Assembly (NCBI GenBank): GCA_963748205.1
Contig: CAVVIB010000023.1
Span: 558,001-622,000, forward strand
Direction of reading: 5' to 3'
DNA length: 64,000 nucleotides
DNA from: JAIBJN01 sp963748205
GTDB lineage: Bacteria; Actinomycetota; Thermoleophilia; Gaiellales; Gaiellaceae
Shown: in pieces, positions 56,001 through 63,285 of the stretch
Layout: each line of letters starts with the position of its first letter
Position numbering within the stretch: the stretch's first letter is position 1
The notes under the pieces: generated by a model
The model's database searches: none
What the model saw: the letters and a program-made list of their open reading frames with translations, nothing else
What the model was told of the DNA's origin: nothing
Program-made: the position numbers and the translations under genes

Positions 56001-58818
56001 CAGTTGCCGCCGGCGAGCGTGGCGGTCTGGTAGACCTCGCTGCCCGAGGCGAACGACGTGCCGTTCCAGTAGTTGCCCGTGGAGACGCGGCGGACGGAGA
56101 CCTGCACCTGCGCGACGCCGGACCCCGCGTCGGAGTGCGAGCCGCAGAAGCCGCTCGTCGCACAGCCCGCGTTCCAGCCGGCGTTCGTGTAGTTGCCGCC
56201 CGACGCCGGGAAGGTGAAGAGCGCGCTCGGGTTGGTCGCGTCGTAGGTGAACGTGCGGTTCGCGGGCGTCTGCGTGTTCGACACTGCGTCGACCGCGCGC
56301 ACGCGCACCGTGTAACTGTCGTCGGCCGGGAAGCTCGAGGCGGGGAAGGCGTACGACCAGTTGCCCGCGGCGATGCTCGCCGTGTTCCAGACCTCGGAGC
56401 CGGAGGCAAACGCCGTGCCGTTCCAGTAGTTGCCGGCGCCGCGGCGGATGGAGACCTGCACCTGCGCGACGCCGGAGCCGGTGCCGTCGCCGTAGGTGCC
56501 GCAGAGGCCGCTGGTGCCGCAGCCCGCGTTCCAGCCGCCGAGGTTGTACTCGCCGCTCGCGGCCGGGAAGGTGGTGGTCGAGGTCGGCGCCGTCGTGTCG
56601 ACGAGCCAGGTGTAGCTCGCCGGCGAGGCGTCCTGGTTTCCGACCGAGTCCGTGGCGCGCACGTCGAACGTGTGGCTGCCGTCGGTGAGGCTCGGGTAGT
56701 TCTGCCCGCTGGTGCAGCTCGTCCCAGGTGCCGCCGTCGATCCGGCACTCGAACGTCGAGCCGCCCTCGCTCGAGCTGAAGGTGAAGGTCGCCGACGCGA
56801 GCCGGACGGGTTGGACGGGTTCGTGTCGATCGTCGTCTGCGGCGGCGTGCGGTCGATCGTGAACGTGCGTGCTCACCGGCGTCTCGACGTTGCCGGCGAC
56901 GTCGGTCGCGCGCACGCGCACGGTGTAGCGCCGTCGGCGGGGAAGCTCGCGGCGGCGAAGGCGTAGGACCAGTTGCCGGCCGCGAAGGTCGCGGCGTTCC
57001 AGACCTCGGAGCCGCTCGAGAAGGAGCCGGCGTTCCAGTAGTTGCCGGTGCCCTGGCGGATGGAGATCGCGACGCTCTGGATGCCCGACCCGCCGTCGGA
57101 GGCCGTGCCGCAGAAGCCGGTCGTGCCGCACCCGGCGTTCCAGCCCGGCGGTGCTGTAGGTGGACGCAGCCGGGGAAGGTCGTGGCCGAGGCACGGGCGC
57201 GTGTTGTCGACGCGCCGGTCCTCGACGACGGCCGAGTTGGCACGTTGGCCGCGCGTCCGTGACGACGACGCGGAGGTCGTAGAGCCCGTCCGGAACGTGG
57301 TGGTGTCGAAGGAGGCGCTGGTACGGAGGCGTCGTGTCGGCGGCGCCGATGTTCGTCCAGGTGTCCGCGTTGGCCGGAGAGCGCTGGAACTGGACGTTGG
57401 CACGGTCGGAGTCCACGTCGCTCGCGTTGCCGCCGAGCGCGACCGTGCCGCCGAGCGGCGAGCCCGGGTCGTTGACGCTGCCGGTCGGGTTGACGTTGTC
57501 GACGTTGAACGCGGCCTGGTGTGCGACCCATGAGCCGTTGCTCACGGTGGAGGCGGCGTTGCCCGTCGCGGCGATCGTGGGCATGAGCTTGTAGTCGGAG
57601 GCGACGGTGGAGCGGTTGCCGGCCGTGACGCTCGCCTGCTGCATGTCGAACATCTCCGTCCAGCCCGTCGGCTGTGTGTAGGCGGAGTCGCGGCCGATGG
57701 CGTAGAAGGCGAGGGCGACCGAGTTCGTCGCCGTCGTCGTAATCGAGTTGGCCGTCGCCGTCGTGCCGGCACCCGTGCTCGTCGCGCCGTTCACGTCGAG
57801 GACGCTCGACGACCTGACGCCGTAGAAGAGGGAGATCCCGCCCACGGCGCGCTGGCTGTTGCTGAAGGTGAAGGTGTAGGAGGCGGGCTCGGAGGCGCCG
57901 GCGATCCGGTAGAAGGTCGCCAGGCGGACGCTCGTGCCGTTGTTCGTGTTGCGCAGGTTCGTCCAGCCGGCGGGCGTAGCGACCGTCACGCCGCTGCCGC
58001 CGCGGACGGCGAGGGTCGCGACGATCAGGTCCTTCTGGATGACGCCCGCGGGCATGTTCAGAACGACGTTGTTCGCGCCCGCGCCCGTGTTGCTCGTCGC
58101 CACGCCGCTGCGATAGGTGACGGCCGGGTCGATGACGTAGGGGAGGGGGAGCTCGGAGTCGTCGAGGTCGAGCGTCAGCCACCAGCCCGTCTCCGCCTCC
58201 TCGAGCTGCCAGCTGAGGCCCTCGGGCGTGATCTCCTTGCCGGAGCGGTCGAGGATCTGGACGGGGTCGATGACGAGGCTCGTGACGCGGTTGTTCTTCG
58301 GGTCCAGCGAAGCTGACGGCGCCGTCCTGCCCGAGGCGAGGGATGAGGCGCGTGGCGAGCTTCCAGCGCCAGGTCTTCTCGCCCTGGCGCTCGGTGACTG
58401 TGAGGAACTTCTCGGTGCGCGTGCCGTCGACGACGATGGTCTCGCTGCCGAAGTCCGTCTCGCGCGTGACACCGTGAACGTGGTTGCGCCAGCGGGCGCC
58501 GCCGACGTCCTCGGCCACGACCGATACGGAAGCGCCCCAGTGGGAGACGGTGTAGCCCTCGGGGTTGATCCGCACGTCGACGCCCGGAACGGGGGTGCGC
58601 TCCATGGGCGCCTCGGCCGCCTCCGGGCCGAGCGCGTCCTCGAGGAAGCTGACGTCGGCGTCGAGACGGCCGACGCCGGCGATGACGACGACGAGGAGGA
58701 AGACGGCTGCGGCGGCCGCTATCGCCGCAGCTGTCTTCACGGGCGAAGCGCCGCGCAGGACTGCGCCGGGTTCGTCCGGGCCGTTGTCGAGGGGTCGAAG
58801 TGGGGGGATGGTTGCCAT
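44076..58818 (-). CDS. giant repeat-built surface protein (~4,900 residues, multiple frameshifts)
   Basis: One gene reconstructed from ATG 58818 to TAG 44076. The order is: cytoplasmic N-terminus; a membrane helix at residues ~28-49 (AAAIAAAAAVFLLVVVIAGV); a beta-rich head with SELPLPYVIDPAVTYRSG, a motif seen before repeats in large actinobacterial wall-associated proteins; about three dozen Ig-like modules; a fibronectin-III-like module (GFKGVLSGKNFSLSWTAASD); one PASTA-like domain (MKALKTRGFKLGRISYKV); a Pro/Thr-rich spacer; a second membrane helix (LGFGLLLAAFSVAIG); and a basic tail ending RRIFGRG. The frame changes at about 58305, repeatedly in 56700-57400, and at 54555, 54275, 54000, 50835, 49540 and 45350. 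Module sequence continues intact across each, so the breaks look technical. Likely an adhesin or envelope-spanning fibre. No ligand can be named. Confidence 0.78.
45650..47790 (-). repeat. C-terminal A-type run and Ig-like modules in the giant protein
   Basis: Five further A modules (STFECxxDxGAWxxC) have their second-Cys regions near 47690, 47430, 47180, 46620 and 46370. They are split by one FFRCSDASAACGTGSW module near 46700-47010. Two diverged Ig-like modules (VDFQVSPANAGTWTSVGTD near 46080; ISYQRSLAGVGAWTSV near 45790) close the array before the fibronectin-like and PASTA-like part. Confidence 0.72.
47800..49540 (-). repeat. D-type modules and an OmpL47-like module in the giant protein
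   Basis: Three copies of a ~185-residue unit beginning with SxLNESxPYAHVSGxEIFVN and containing YSATYDLDDLSGxQTVTAHD start near 49540, 48960 and 48370. Two of them continue with AAPxGGSVSYPDGYDADG and a conserved Cys-containing VRYRYRVSDRVGNEA stretch. Between the second and third lies a single TVTLSPSDARSGVAATYYTT module of the OmpL47/chitobiase-like type. Confidence 0.7.
49540..50990 (-). repeat. C-type Ig-like modules in the giant protein
   Basis: Two near-identical ~95-residue modules with LTAPADGAxLxGxVAVSSDS, AEFQRRPAGGGAWTTIDTD and DGDYDLRVVTTDEAGNTFNS are centred near 50900 and 50320, with a third, more diverged copy near 49700. A related module (VELFRCSDASANCGAGSW, 49860-50140) is interspersed and recurs once near 46700-47010. 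The nucleotide similarity between copies is high, pointing to recent duplication. The frameshift at 50835 is visible by comparison with the intact copy near 50240: one extra G. Confidence 0.75.
50990..57180 (-). repeat. array of 13 B and 6 A modules in the giant protein
   Basis: B modules (~117 residues, ~354 bp) carry AGCxTxGLCGxYGDGxGSGV with two Cys six residues apart, then VEVSxRRGTGNYWNGTGF, WNxAxxAxGxW and FPADxxYTVRVRATD. A modules (~86 residues, ~257 bp) carry STFECRxDGGAWxACTSP and LxDGSHTFDVRATDxAGN. The NYW codons mark B copies near 57030, 56423, 56066, 55710, 55098, 54748, 54133, 53519, 53165, 52552, 52199, 51842 and 51224. The A copies are near 56750, 55420, 54460, 53840, 52870 and 51550. 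Each module has a Cys pair, suggesting extracellular disulfides. Reading N to C the runs of B between single A copies are 1-3-2-1-2-3-1. Confidence 0.85.
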
Positions 58819-58976
58819 TGATGAGCCGGGGTGCGTGCGCTTTCCGTGTCGAACCAATCGGCTCCGGGCGTAGGCTCGAAGCGAGGAAGCGGTATGAAAA
58901 GGGGATGAGGCGGTCGAGATGCCGCACTCGGGGGAGGAGGTCATCCCCCGCCCGGGTGAGCACCCTAAACCTCGAC

Positions 58977-58992
58977 TTGAGCGTTAGCTCAA
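58977..58992. promoter_or_regulatory. candidate operator upstream of methylmalonyl-CoA mutase
   Basis: TTGAGC-GTTA-GCTCAA is a perfect 6+6 inverted repeat 38 bases before the mutase ATG, in the 212-bp divergent gap shared with the giant gene. Its size and position suit a TetR- or MerR-type repressor responding to acyl-CoA. No regulator gene is adjacent. Confidence 0.45.
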
Positions 58993-59030
58993 CGAACGGG
59001 CGCCTAGTTCCCGCGTACACTTCGCCGCAC

Positions 59031-60696
59031 ATGGCCACCACCGAGGATCCCCGGCGGCTCGACGCGACCGAGGAGTGGCGCCGGGAGCTCTACGACGCGA
59101 AGCCGGAGCGCGACGCGCTCTTCACGACGATGTCCGGGCTGCCGGTCGAGCCGCTCTACTCGCCGGACTCGGTCGAGATCGACTACGAGCGCGACCTCGG
59201 CTACCCGGGCGTCTATCCGTTCACGCGCGGCGTCTATCCGTCCATGTACCGCGGGAGGCTCTGGACGATGCGGCAGTTCGCCGGCTTCGGCACCGCCGAG
59301 GAGACGAACGTCCGCTTCCGCTACCTCCTCGAGCACGGGCAGACCGGGCTCTCGACCGCGTTCGACATGCCGACCCTGATGGGCTACGACTCGGACCATC
59401 GCGAAGTCGCTCGGCGAGGTTGGGCGCGAGGGCGTGGCGATCGACTCGCTCGAGGACATGGAGCAGCTCTTCTCCGGCATCCCCCTCGACGAGGTCTCGA
59501 CGTCGATGACGATCAACGCGCCGGCGGCGATGCTCCTCGCGTTCTACATCTGCGTCGGTGAGGAGCAGGGCGTCTCGCGCGATCGCCTGCGCGGGACGAT
59601 CCAGACGGACATCCTCAAGGAGTACATCGCGCAGAAGGAATGGATCTTCCCGCCCGAGCCGTCCATGCGGCTGTGCGTGGACATGATCGAGTTCTGCGCG
59701 CGCGAGGTGCCGCAGTGGCACCCGGTCTCGATCTCGGGATACCACATTCGCGAGGCCGGCTCGACCGCCGCGCAGGAGCTCGCCTTCACCCTCGCCGACG
59801 GATTCGCCTACGTCGAGGCGGCGATGGCCCGCGGGCTCGACGTCGACGACTTCGCCCCCAGGCTCTCGTTCTTCTTCAACGCCCACATCGACTTCTTCGA
59901 GGAGATCGCGAAGTACCGCGCCGCCCGGCGGATCTGGGCGCGCGAGCTGCGCGAGCGGTACGGCGCGAAGAACCCGCGGTCCTGGCTGATGCGCTTCCAC
60001 ACCCAGACGGCCGGCGTCTCCCTCACGGCGCAGCAGCCGGAGGTCAACATCGTCCGCACCGCGATCGAGGCGCTCGCCGCCGTCCTCGGCGGGACGCAGT
60101 CGCTGCACACGAACTCCTTCGACGAGGCGCTCGCGCTGCCGACCGAGCACGCCGCGAAGCTCGCCCTCCGGACGCAGCAGGTGATCGCGCACGAGACCGG
60201 CGTGGCCGACACGATCGACCCCCTCGGCGGCTCGTACTTCGTCGAGGATCTGACGAACCGTCTCGAGGCGGAGGCCTACGACTACTTCGGGCGCATCCGC
60301 GAGCTCGGCGGCGTCGTGGCCGCGATCAGGGAGAACTTCTTCCAGCGCGAGATCGCCGAGGCGTCCTTCCGCTTCCAGAACGAGGTGGAGGCGGGGCAGC
60401 GCGTCATCGTCGGCGTGAACCGCTACCAGGAGGAGGACGCGCAACCGATCGAGATCCTCCGCATCGACCAGGCGCTCGAGGACAAGCAGGTCGACAGCGT
60501 CCGGTCGCTCAAGGGCCGCCGCGACTCGGCCGCCGTCGAAGAGGCGCTCGCCCGCCTCAAGGCCGACGCTTCCGTCGACGACCGGAACCTCATGCCGGCG
60601 ATCGTCGACGCCTCGCGCGTGTATGTGACCATGGGCGAGATGTGCGACGCGCTGCGCGAGGTCTGGGGCACCTGGCGCGAGACTCCGGTCTTCTGA
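59031..60696 (+). CDS. methylmalonyl-CoA mutase large (catalytic) subunit (one frameshift)
   Basis: The TIM-barrel substrate domain of a B12-dependent mutase interconverting methylmalonyl-CoA and succinyl-CoA. From ATG 59031: LFTTMSGLPVEPLYSPDSV, GYPGVYPFTRGVYPSMY (TRG-x-Y substrate signature), RQFAGFGTAEETN, GLSTAFDMPTLMGYDSDH. The frame shifts at about 59400, then continues with GVAIDSLEDMEQLFSGIPLD, MTINAPAAMLLAFY, RLCVDMIEFC, ISGYHIREAGSTAAQELAF and IDPLGGSYFVEDLT. Corrected length is about 555 residues. This is the two-polypeptide type that lacks the C-terminal B12-binding domain, which must be encoded elsewhere. One extra base explains the break. MeaB and the PduO enzyme are in the same window. 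Confidence 0.92.
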
Positions 60697-61074
60697 CGGA
60701 CCTCCTGTAACACGCACACGCGCGAGGCTGACACTCCTGTGGGAGTCCCGTCGAACGGCTAGTAGACCTCCGACCGGCAGGTGAAGTACGCTCGCCTGAC
60801 GAGCGGCGGTTGGCCGCAGCCGTCGTTCAGTGGCGAGGGTACGTCGTGAGCCTTCCCTCTGCACGGCCCTCGCATTTGGGTGAGCGGGCACTCCCGGAGA
60901 CCAAGCGGGATGGCCCGCTTACCCGTTCCTGATCACTCCGTTTTCCCCGCTTACCCCTTCCGGGGGATAGACGCGCGGGCCCTGTCCGGTGAACCTTGCT
61001 GGGCGCTCCTCCAGGGCGCGCGCGGCCGCCCCCGATTGGTCGGGGGGTGGCCGCGCTCCGTTTCTCAGGACGTT
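60697..61074. other. 378-bp intergenic region, no gene seen
   Basis: Between the mutase stop and the end of the converging regulator gene. No coherent protein-like frame or RNA gene was recognised. It contains a short palindromic CTCCTGTGGGAG-like element near 60734 and the long hairpin listed separately. The stretch around 60900-60970 is relatively T-rich (CCGTTTTCCCC), so it may also hold a small RNA or its promoter, but nothing specific supports this. Confidence 0.4.
61020..61056. terminator. strong hairpin between converging genes
   Basis: GCGCGGCCGCCCCCGA pairs with TCGGGGG(G)TGGCCGCGC around a TTGG loop: 16 pairs including one G-T, with a single bulged G. It is 18 bases beyond the stop of the LuxR-type gene (minus strand), and on the plus strand it is followed by TCCGTTTCTC. 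Probably a bidirectional terminator. Confidence 0.6.
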
Positions 61075-61743
61075 CTAGGCTGCGGTGCTCTGCGCCGTCT
61101 GGAGCGGCAGCAGTCCGTGCACCTGCGCCCACCGGCTCGCCTCGGTTCGATTCGAGACGTTGAGCTTCCGGTAGATGTTCGACAGGTGGAACTTGACGGT
61201 CTGCTCCGTCACCCACAGCATGCGGGCGAGCTGGGCATTGGAGTGCCCCTCGGCGACGAGCGTGAGGATCTCGAGCTCGCGCCGGGTGAGGCCCCACGCA
61301 TCCTCGACGGATTCGCGGGTGCGCTGGCGCTTGCCGTTGTGCCCGCGAGCGAGGTAGATGGAATGGTCGAACGCCTGCCGGATCGCCGAAGCGAGGTCGT
61401 CGGCATGGGCGGTCTTGAGCACATAGGCCTCCGCACCCGCGGCGAGTGCCGCGTCGACGTACTGGGGATCCCCGTACGCCGTGAGGACGATGACCTTGAG
61501 CTCGGGATTGCGCTGCTTCGCGAGGGCGAGACACTCGAGGCCGTCCATCTCACCGGCGCTCATCTCGATTCCTGTAACGAAGAGGTTCGGACCATGCTCC
61601 GCGATCAGGGCCAGGGCGTGGTCGGGCGAGGTGGCCTTCCCTTTCACCTCGACACCGATCCGGTGGATGACTTGCTCCACCGCCTCCAGCCAGAGGGGGT
61701 GCTGATCCAGCAGTACTGCCGTACGATGCTCAGAGAGACTCAT
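61075..61743 (-). CDS. LuxR/NarL-type regulator with atypical receiver domain
   Basis: A 222-residue regulator. The C-terminal HTH is canonical LuxR: LTRRELEILTLVAEGHSNAQ then VTEQTVKFHLSNIYRKLNVS. The N-terminal receiver keeps the fold pattern and the Thr and Lys positions (VIVLTAYGD, AYVLKTAHADD), but the phosphoacceptor Asp is replaced by Gly58 in FVTGIEMSAGEMDGLE. The N-terminal acidic pair is reduced to one Asp (LLDQHPLW), and there is a small insertion after the phosphorylation loop. It therefore probably works without phosphorylation. No kinase is adjacent. ATG start. Confidence 0.88.
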   Translation of the reverse strand: MSLSEHRTAVLLDQHPLWLEAVEQVIHRIGVEVKGKATSPDHALALIAEHGPNLFVTGIEMSAGEMDGLECLALAKQRNPELKVIVLTAYGDPQYVDAALAAGAEAYVLKTAHADDLASAIRQAFDHSIYLARGHNGKRQRTRESVEDAWGLTRRELEILTLVAEGHSNAQLARMLWVTEQTVKFHLSNIYRKLNVSNRTEASRWAQVHGLLPLQTAQSTAA

Positions 61744-61856
61744 CGAAAGGGCCGCCTTTCGATTGGACTACACGAAGGATCTAGACCATAACTGATCTTT
61801 GGTCGTGTGCATACCCTGGTGGAGAAAGTTGTTGAAACTGGCTTCACCTGCCGGAG

Positions 61857-61870
61857 TCCACACGTGTGGA
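61857..61870. promoter_or_regulatory. 14-bp perfect palindrome upstream of the LuxR-type gene
   Basis: TCCACACGTGTGGA is a perfect 14-base palindrome 114 bases upstream of the regulator start and 33 bases past the nadE stop. It may be an operator, perhaps autoregulatory. A separate small hairpin, GAGGCC-CTGA-GGCCTC at 61878-61893, just after the nadE stop may end that transcript. Confidence 0.4.
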
Positions 61871-61902
61871 AGGTCACGAGGCCCTGAGGCCTCCTCGAAC
61901 GG

Positions 61903-62880
61903 CTAGGCGTTTGTAAGCAAAATTGGAGGAGCGAGCAGGTACTCAGCGGCCCTGCGCTTGCGCTCGATGTCCTCGAAAACGCGCTCGACGACCTCGGCGC
62001 TGAGGCCCGTCGCCGCCGCGGCCGCCTCGACCGGCAGGCCCTCCCTGACGGCGTAGAGGCAGAGGTCGAGCTTGTCGAACGGGACCGAGAAGTAGAACTC
62101 CTCCTGGCTCTGCTCGAGCGCGTACGTGTCGGTCGTGGGCGGCCGCTCGCGGATGACCGCGGGCACGCCCATGTGCTCGGCGAGCTGGTAGACCTGGGTC
62201 TTGTAGAGGTGGGCGATCGGCTTCACGTCGGCGGACCCGTCGCCGTTCTTGACGAAGAAGCCCTGGTCGTACTCGAGCCGGTTCGGTGTCCCGATGACAG
62301 CGAAGTCGAGCCGGTCGGCGTGGTGGTACTCGAGCATCTTGCGGACGCGCTGCTTGAAGTTCGTGGCGGCGACGACCTCGCGGTAGGCGGTCGCCGTCAG
62401 CCGGGCCTCGTGCCGCTCGCCCTCGGGCGACTCGGCCACGACGGTGAAGAGGCTGTAGCGCGCGTTGCCGAGGAGGCTGGGCAGGACGATCTTCGCCTTC
62501 CAGCCCTCGGCGTACTCCGGCATGACCGAGCGGATGGCAGCATCGCGGCGCTCGTAACAGCCGGCCGCGTCGAGGAGCTTCGTGACGTCCTCGAGGATTG
62601 TCTGAACGCCCGCCGCGTCGGCCGCGACCTGCGAGAGGTCGAGCGTGTCCGGCGCCGACTCGCCCTCGGGCATCATCACGCCGAGCACCCGCTCGGGGCC
62701 GAAGGCGTGCGCGCAGAGGTGGGCGACGAGGCTCGAGTCGACCCCGCCCGAGAGCCCGATCACGGCGCCGCGCCGGCGGAGGTCCTTGTAGACGACCTCG
62801 CGGAGGCGCTCGGAGATCTCCTCGACGGTCCGCTCCGCGTCGAGGCGGAGCGTCTCGGCGCTCAGCTCAGCCTGCGCCAT
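61903..62880 (-). CDS. nadE: NAD(+) synthase, ammonia-dependent type
   Basis: A 325-residue N-type ATP pyrophosphatase. Seen: the PP-loop AVIGLSGGVDSSLVAHL, VLGVMMPEGESAPDTL, TATAYREVVAATNFKQRVRK, FAVIGTPNRLEYDQGFFVKN and GDGSADVKPIAHLYKTQVYQ. There is no N-terminal nitrilase domain, so ammonia must come from solution or a partner. It is longer than E. coli NadE (~275). The ATG overlaps the end of an acyl carrier protein gene by 14 bases and an asparagine synthase is divergent, so this copy may act in a dedicated biosynthetic cluster rather than only in NAD synthesis. Confidence 0.9.
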   Translation of the reverse strand: MAQAELSAETLRLDAERTVEEISERLREVVYKDLRRRGAVIGLSGGVDSSLVAHLCAHAFGPERVLGVMMPEGESAPDTLDLSQVAADAAGVQTILEDVTKLLDAAGCYERRDAAIRSVMPEYAEGWKAKIVLPSLLGNARYSLFTVVAESPEGERHEARLTATAYREVVAATNFKQRVRKMLEYHHADRLDFAVIGTPNRLEYDQGFFVKNGDGSADVKPIAHLYKTQVYQLAEHMGVPAVIRERPPTTDTYALEQSQEEFYFSVPFDKLDLCLYAVREGLPVEAAAAATGLSAEVVERVFEDIERKRRAAEYLLAPPILLTNA

Positions 62881-63142
62881 TCGCGCTCGCCGTCTTGTCG
62901 CCGACGAAGCGGGTGATGTTCGCGATCGAGTCGAGGTTCTCGGGGAGAACCTCCTCGTCCGCGATCGTGAGCTCGTAGCGCTCCTCGATGAAGCCGATCA
63001 GCTCGAGGACACCGGTCGAGTCGATGACGCCGACCTCGATGAGGGAGTCCTCCCGGTCGAGGGCGACTCCGTCCGCGCTCAAGGGGAAGTTGTCCCTCAG
63101 GAACTGGCGGACTTCCTGTTCGATGGCGTCGGGGCTGGGCAT
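62867..63142 (-). CDS. acyl carrier protein
   Basis: A 91-residue acyl/peptidyl carrier protein. Seen: helix I (IEQEVRQFLRDNFPL), the loop DREDSLIEVGVIDSTGVLEL with the phosphopantetheine Ser42 in the D-S motif, and helix II/III (LIGFIEERYELTIADEEVLP, LDSIANITRFV). It is of the stand-alone type found in small ligase/amidotransferase clusters and differs from fatty-acid AcpP in the DST (not DSL) sequence. ATG 63142 chosen; a TTG nine bases upstream is possible. Cotranscribed with nadE. Confidence 0.9.
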   Translation of the reverse strand: MPSPDAIEQEVRQFLRDNFPLSADGVALDREDSLIEVGVIDSTGVLELIGFIEERYELTIADEEVLPENLDSIANITRFVGDKTASANGAG

Positions 63143-63285
63143 GACGGACAAAGAGAAGTCGCCCGGAACCAGCGAGGCGACGGTCTGAGAGTAGCAGGCA
63201 ATCCTTCGCGCGTAAGACCAGGATTTGGTCGAGTCCGTCCGCCCTGCCCTTGCCGCTCGCCCGGACCGCCCGTATCGTCAAGGTC

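Noticed and set aside
51480..56779. Long plus-strand open frames with repeated RAGAGAPGAAVEAALEGRAG-like text
   Set aside because: These repeats are reverse-frame images of the A/B modules; no start signals or family motifs.
50990..57180. Regular DNA repeats suggesting a CRISPR array or satellite
   Set aside because: Periods are ~257 and ~354 bp, the repeats are protein-coding with synonymous variation, and there are no short identical repeats with unique spacers.
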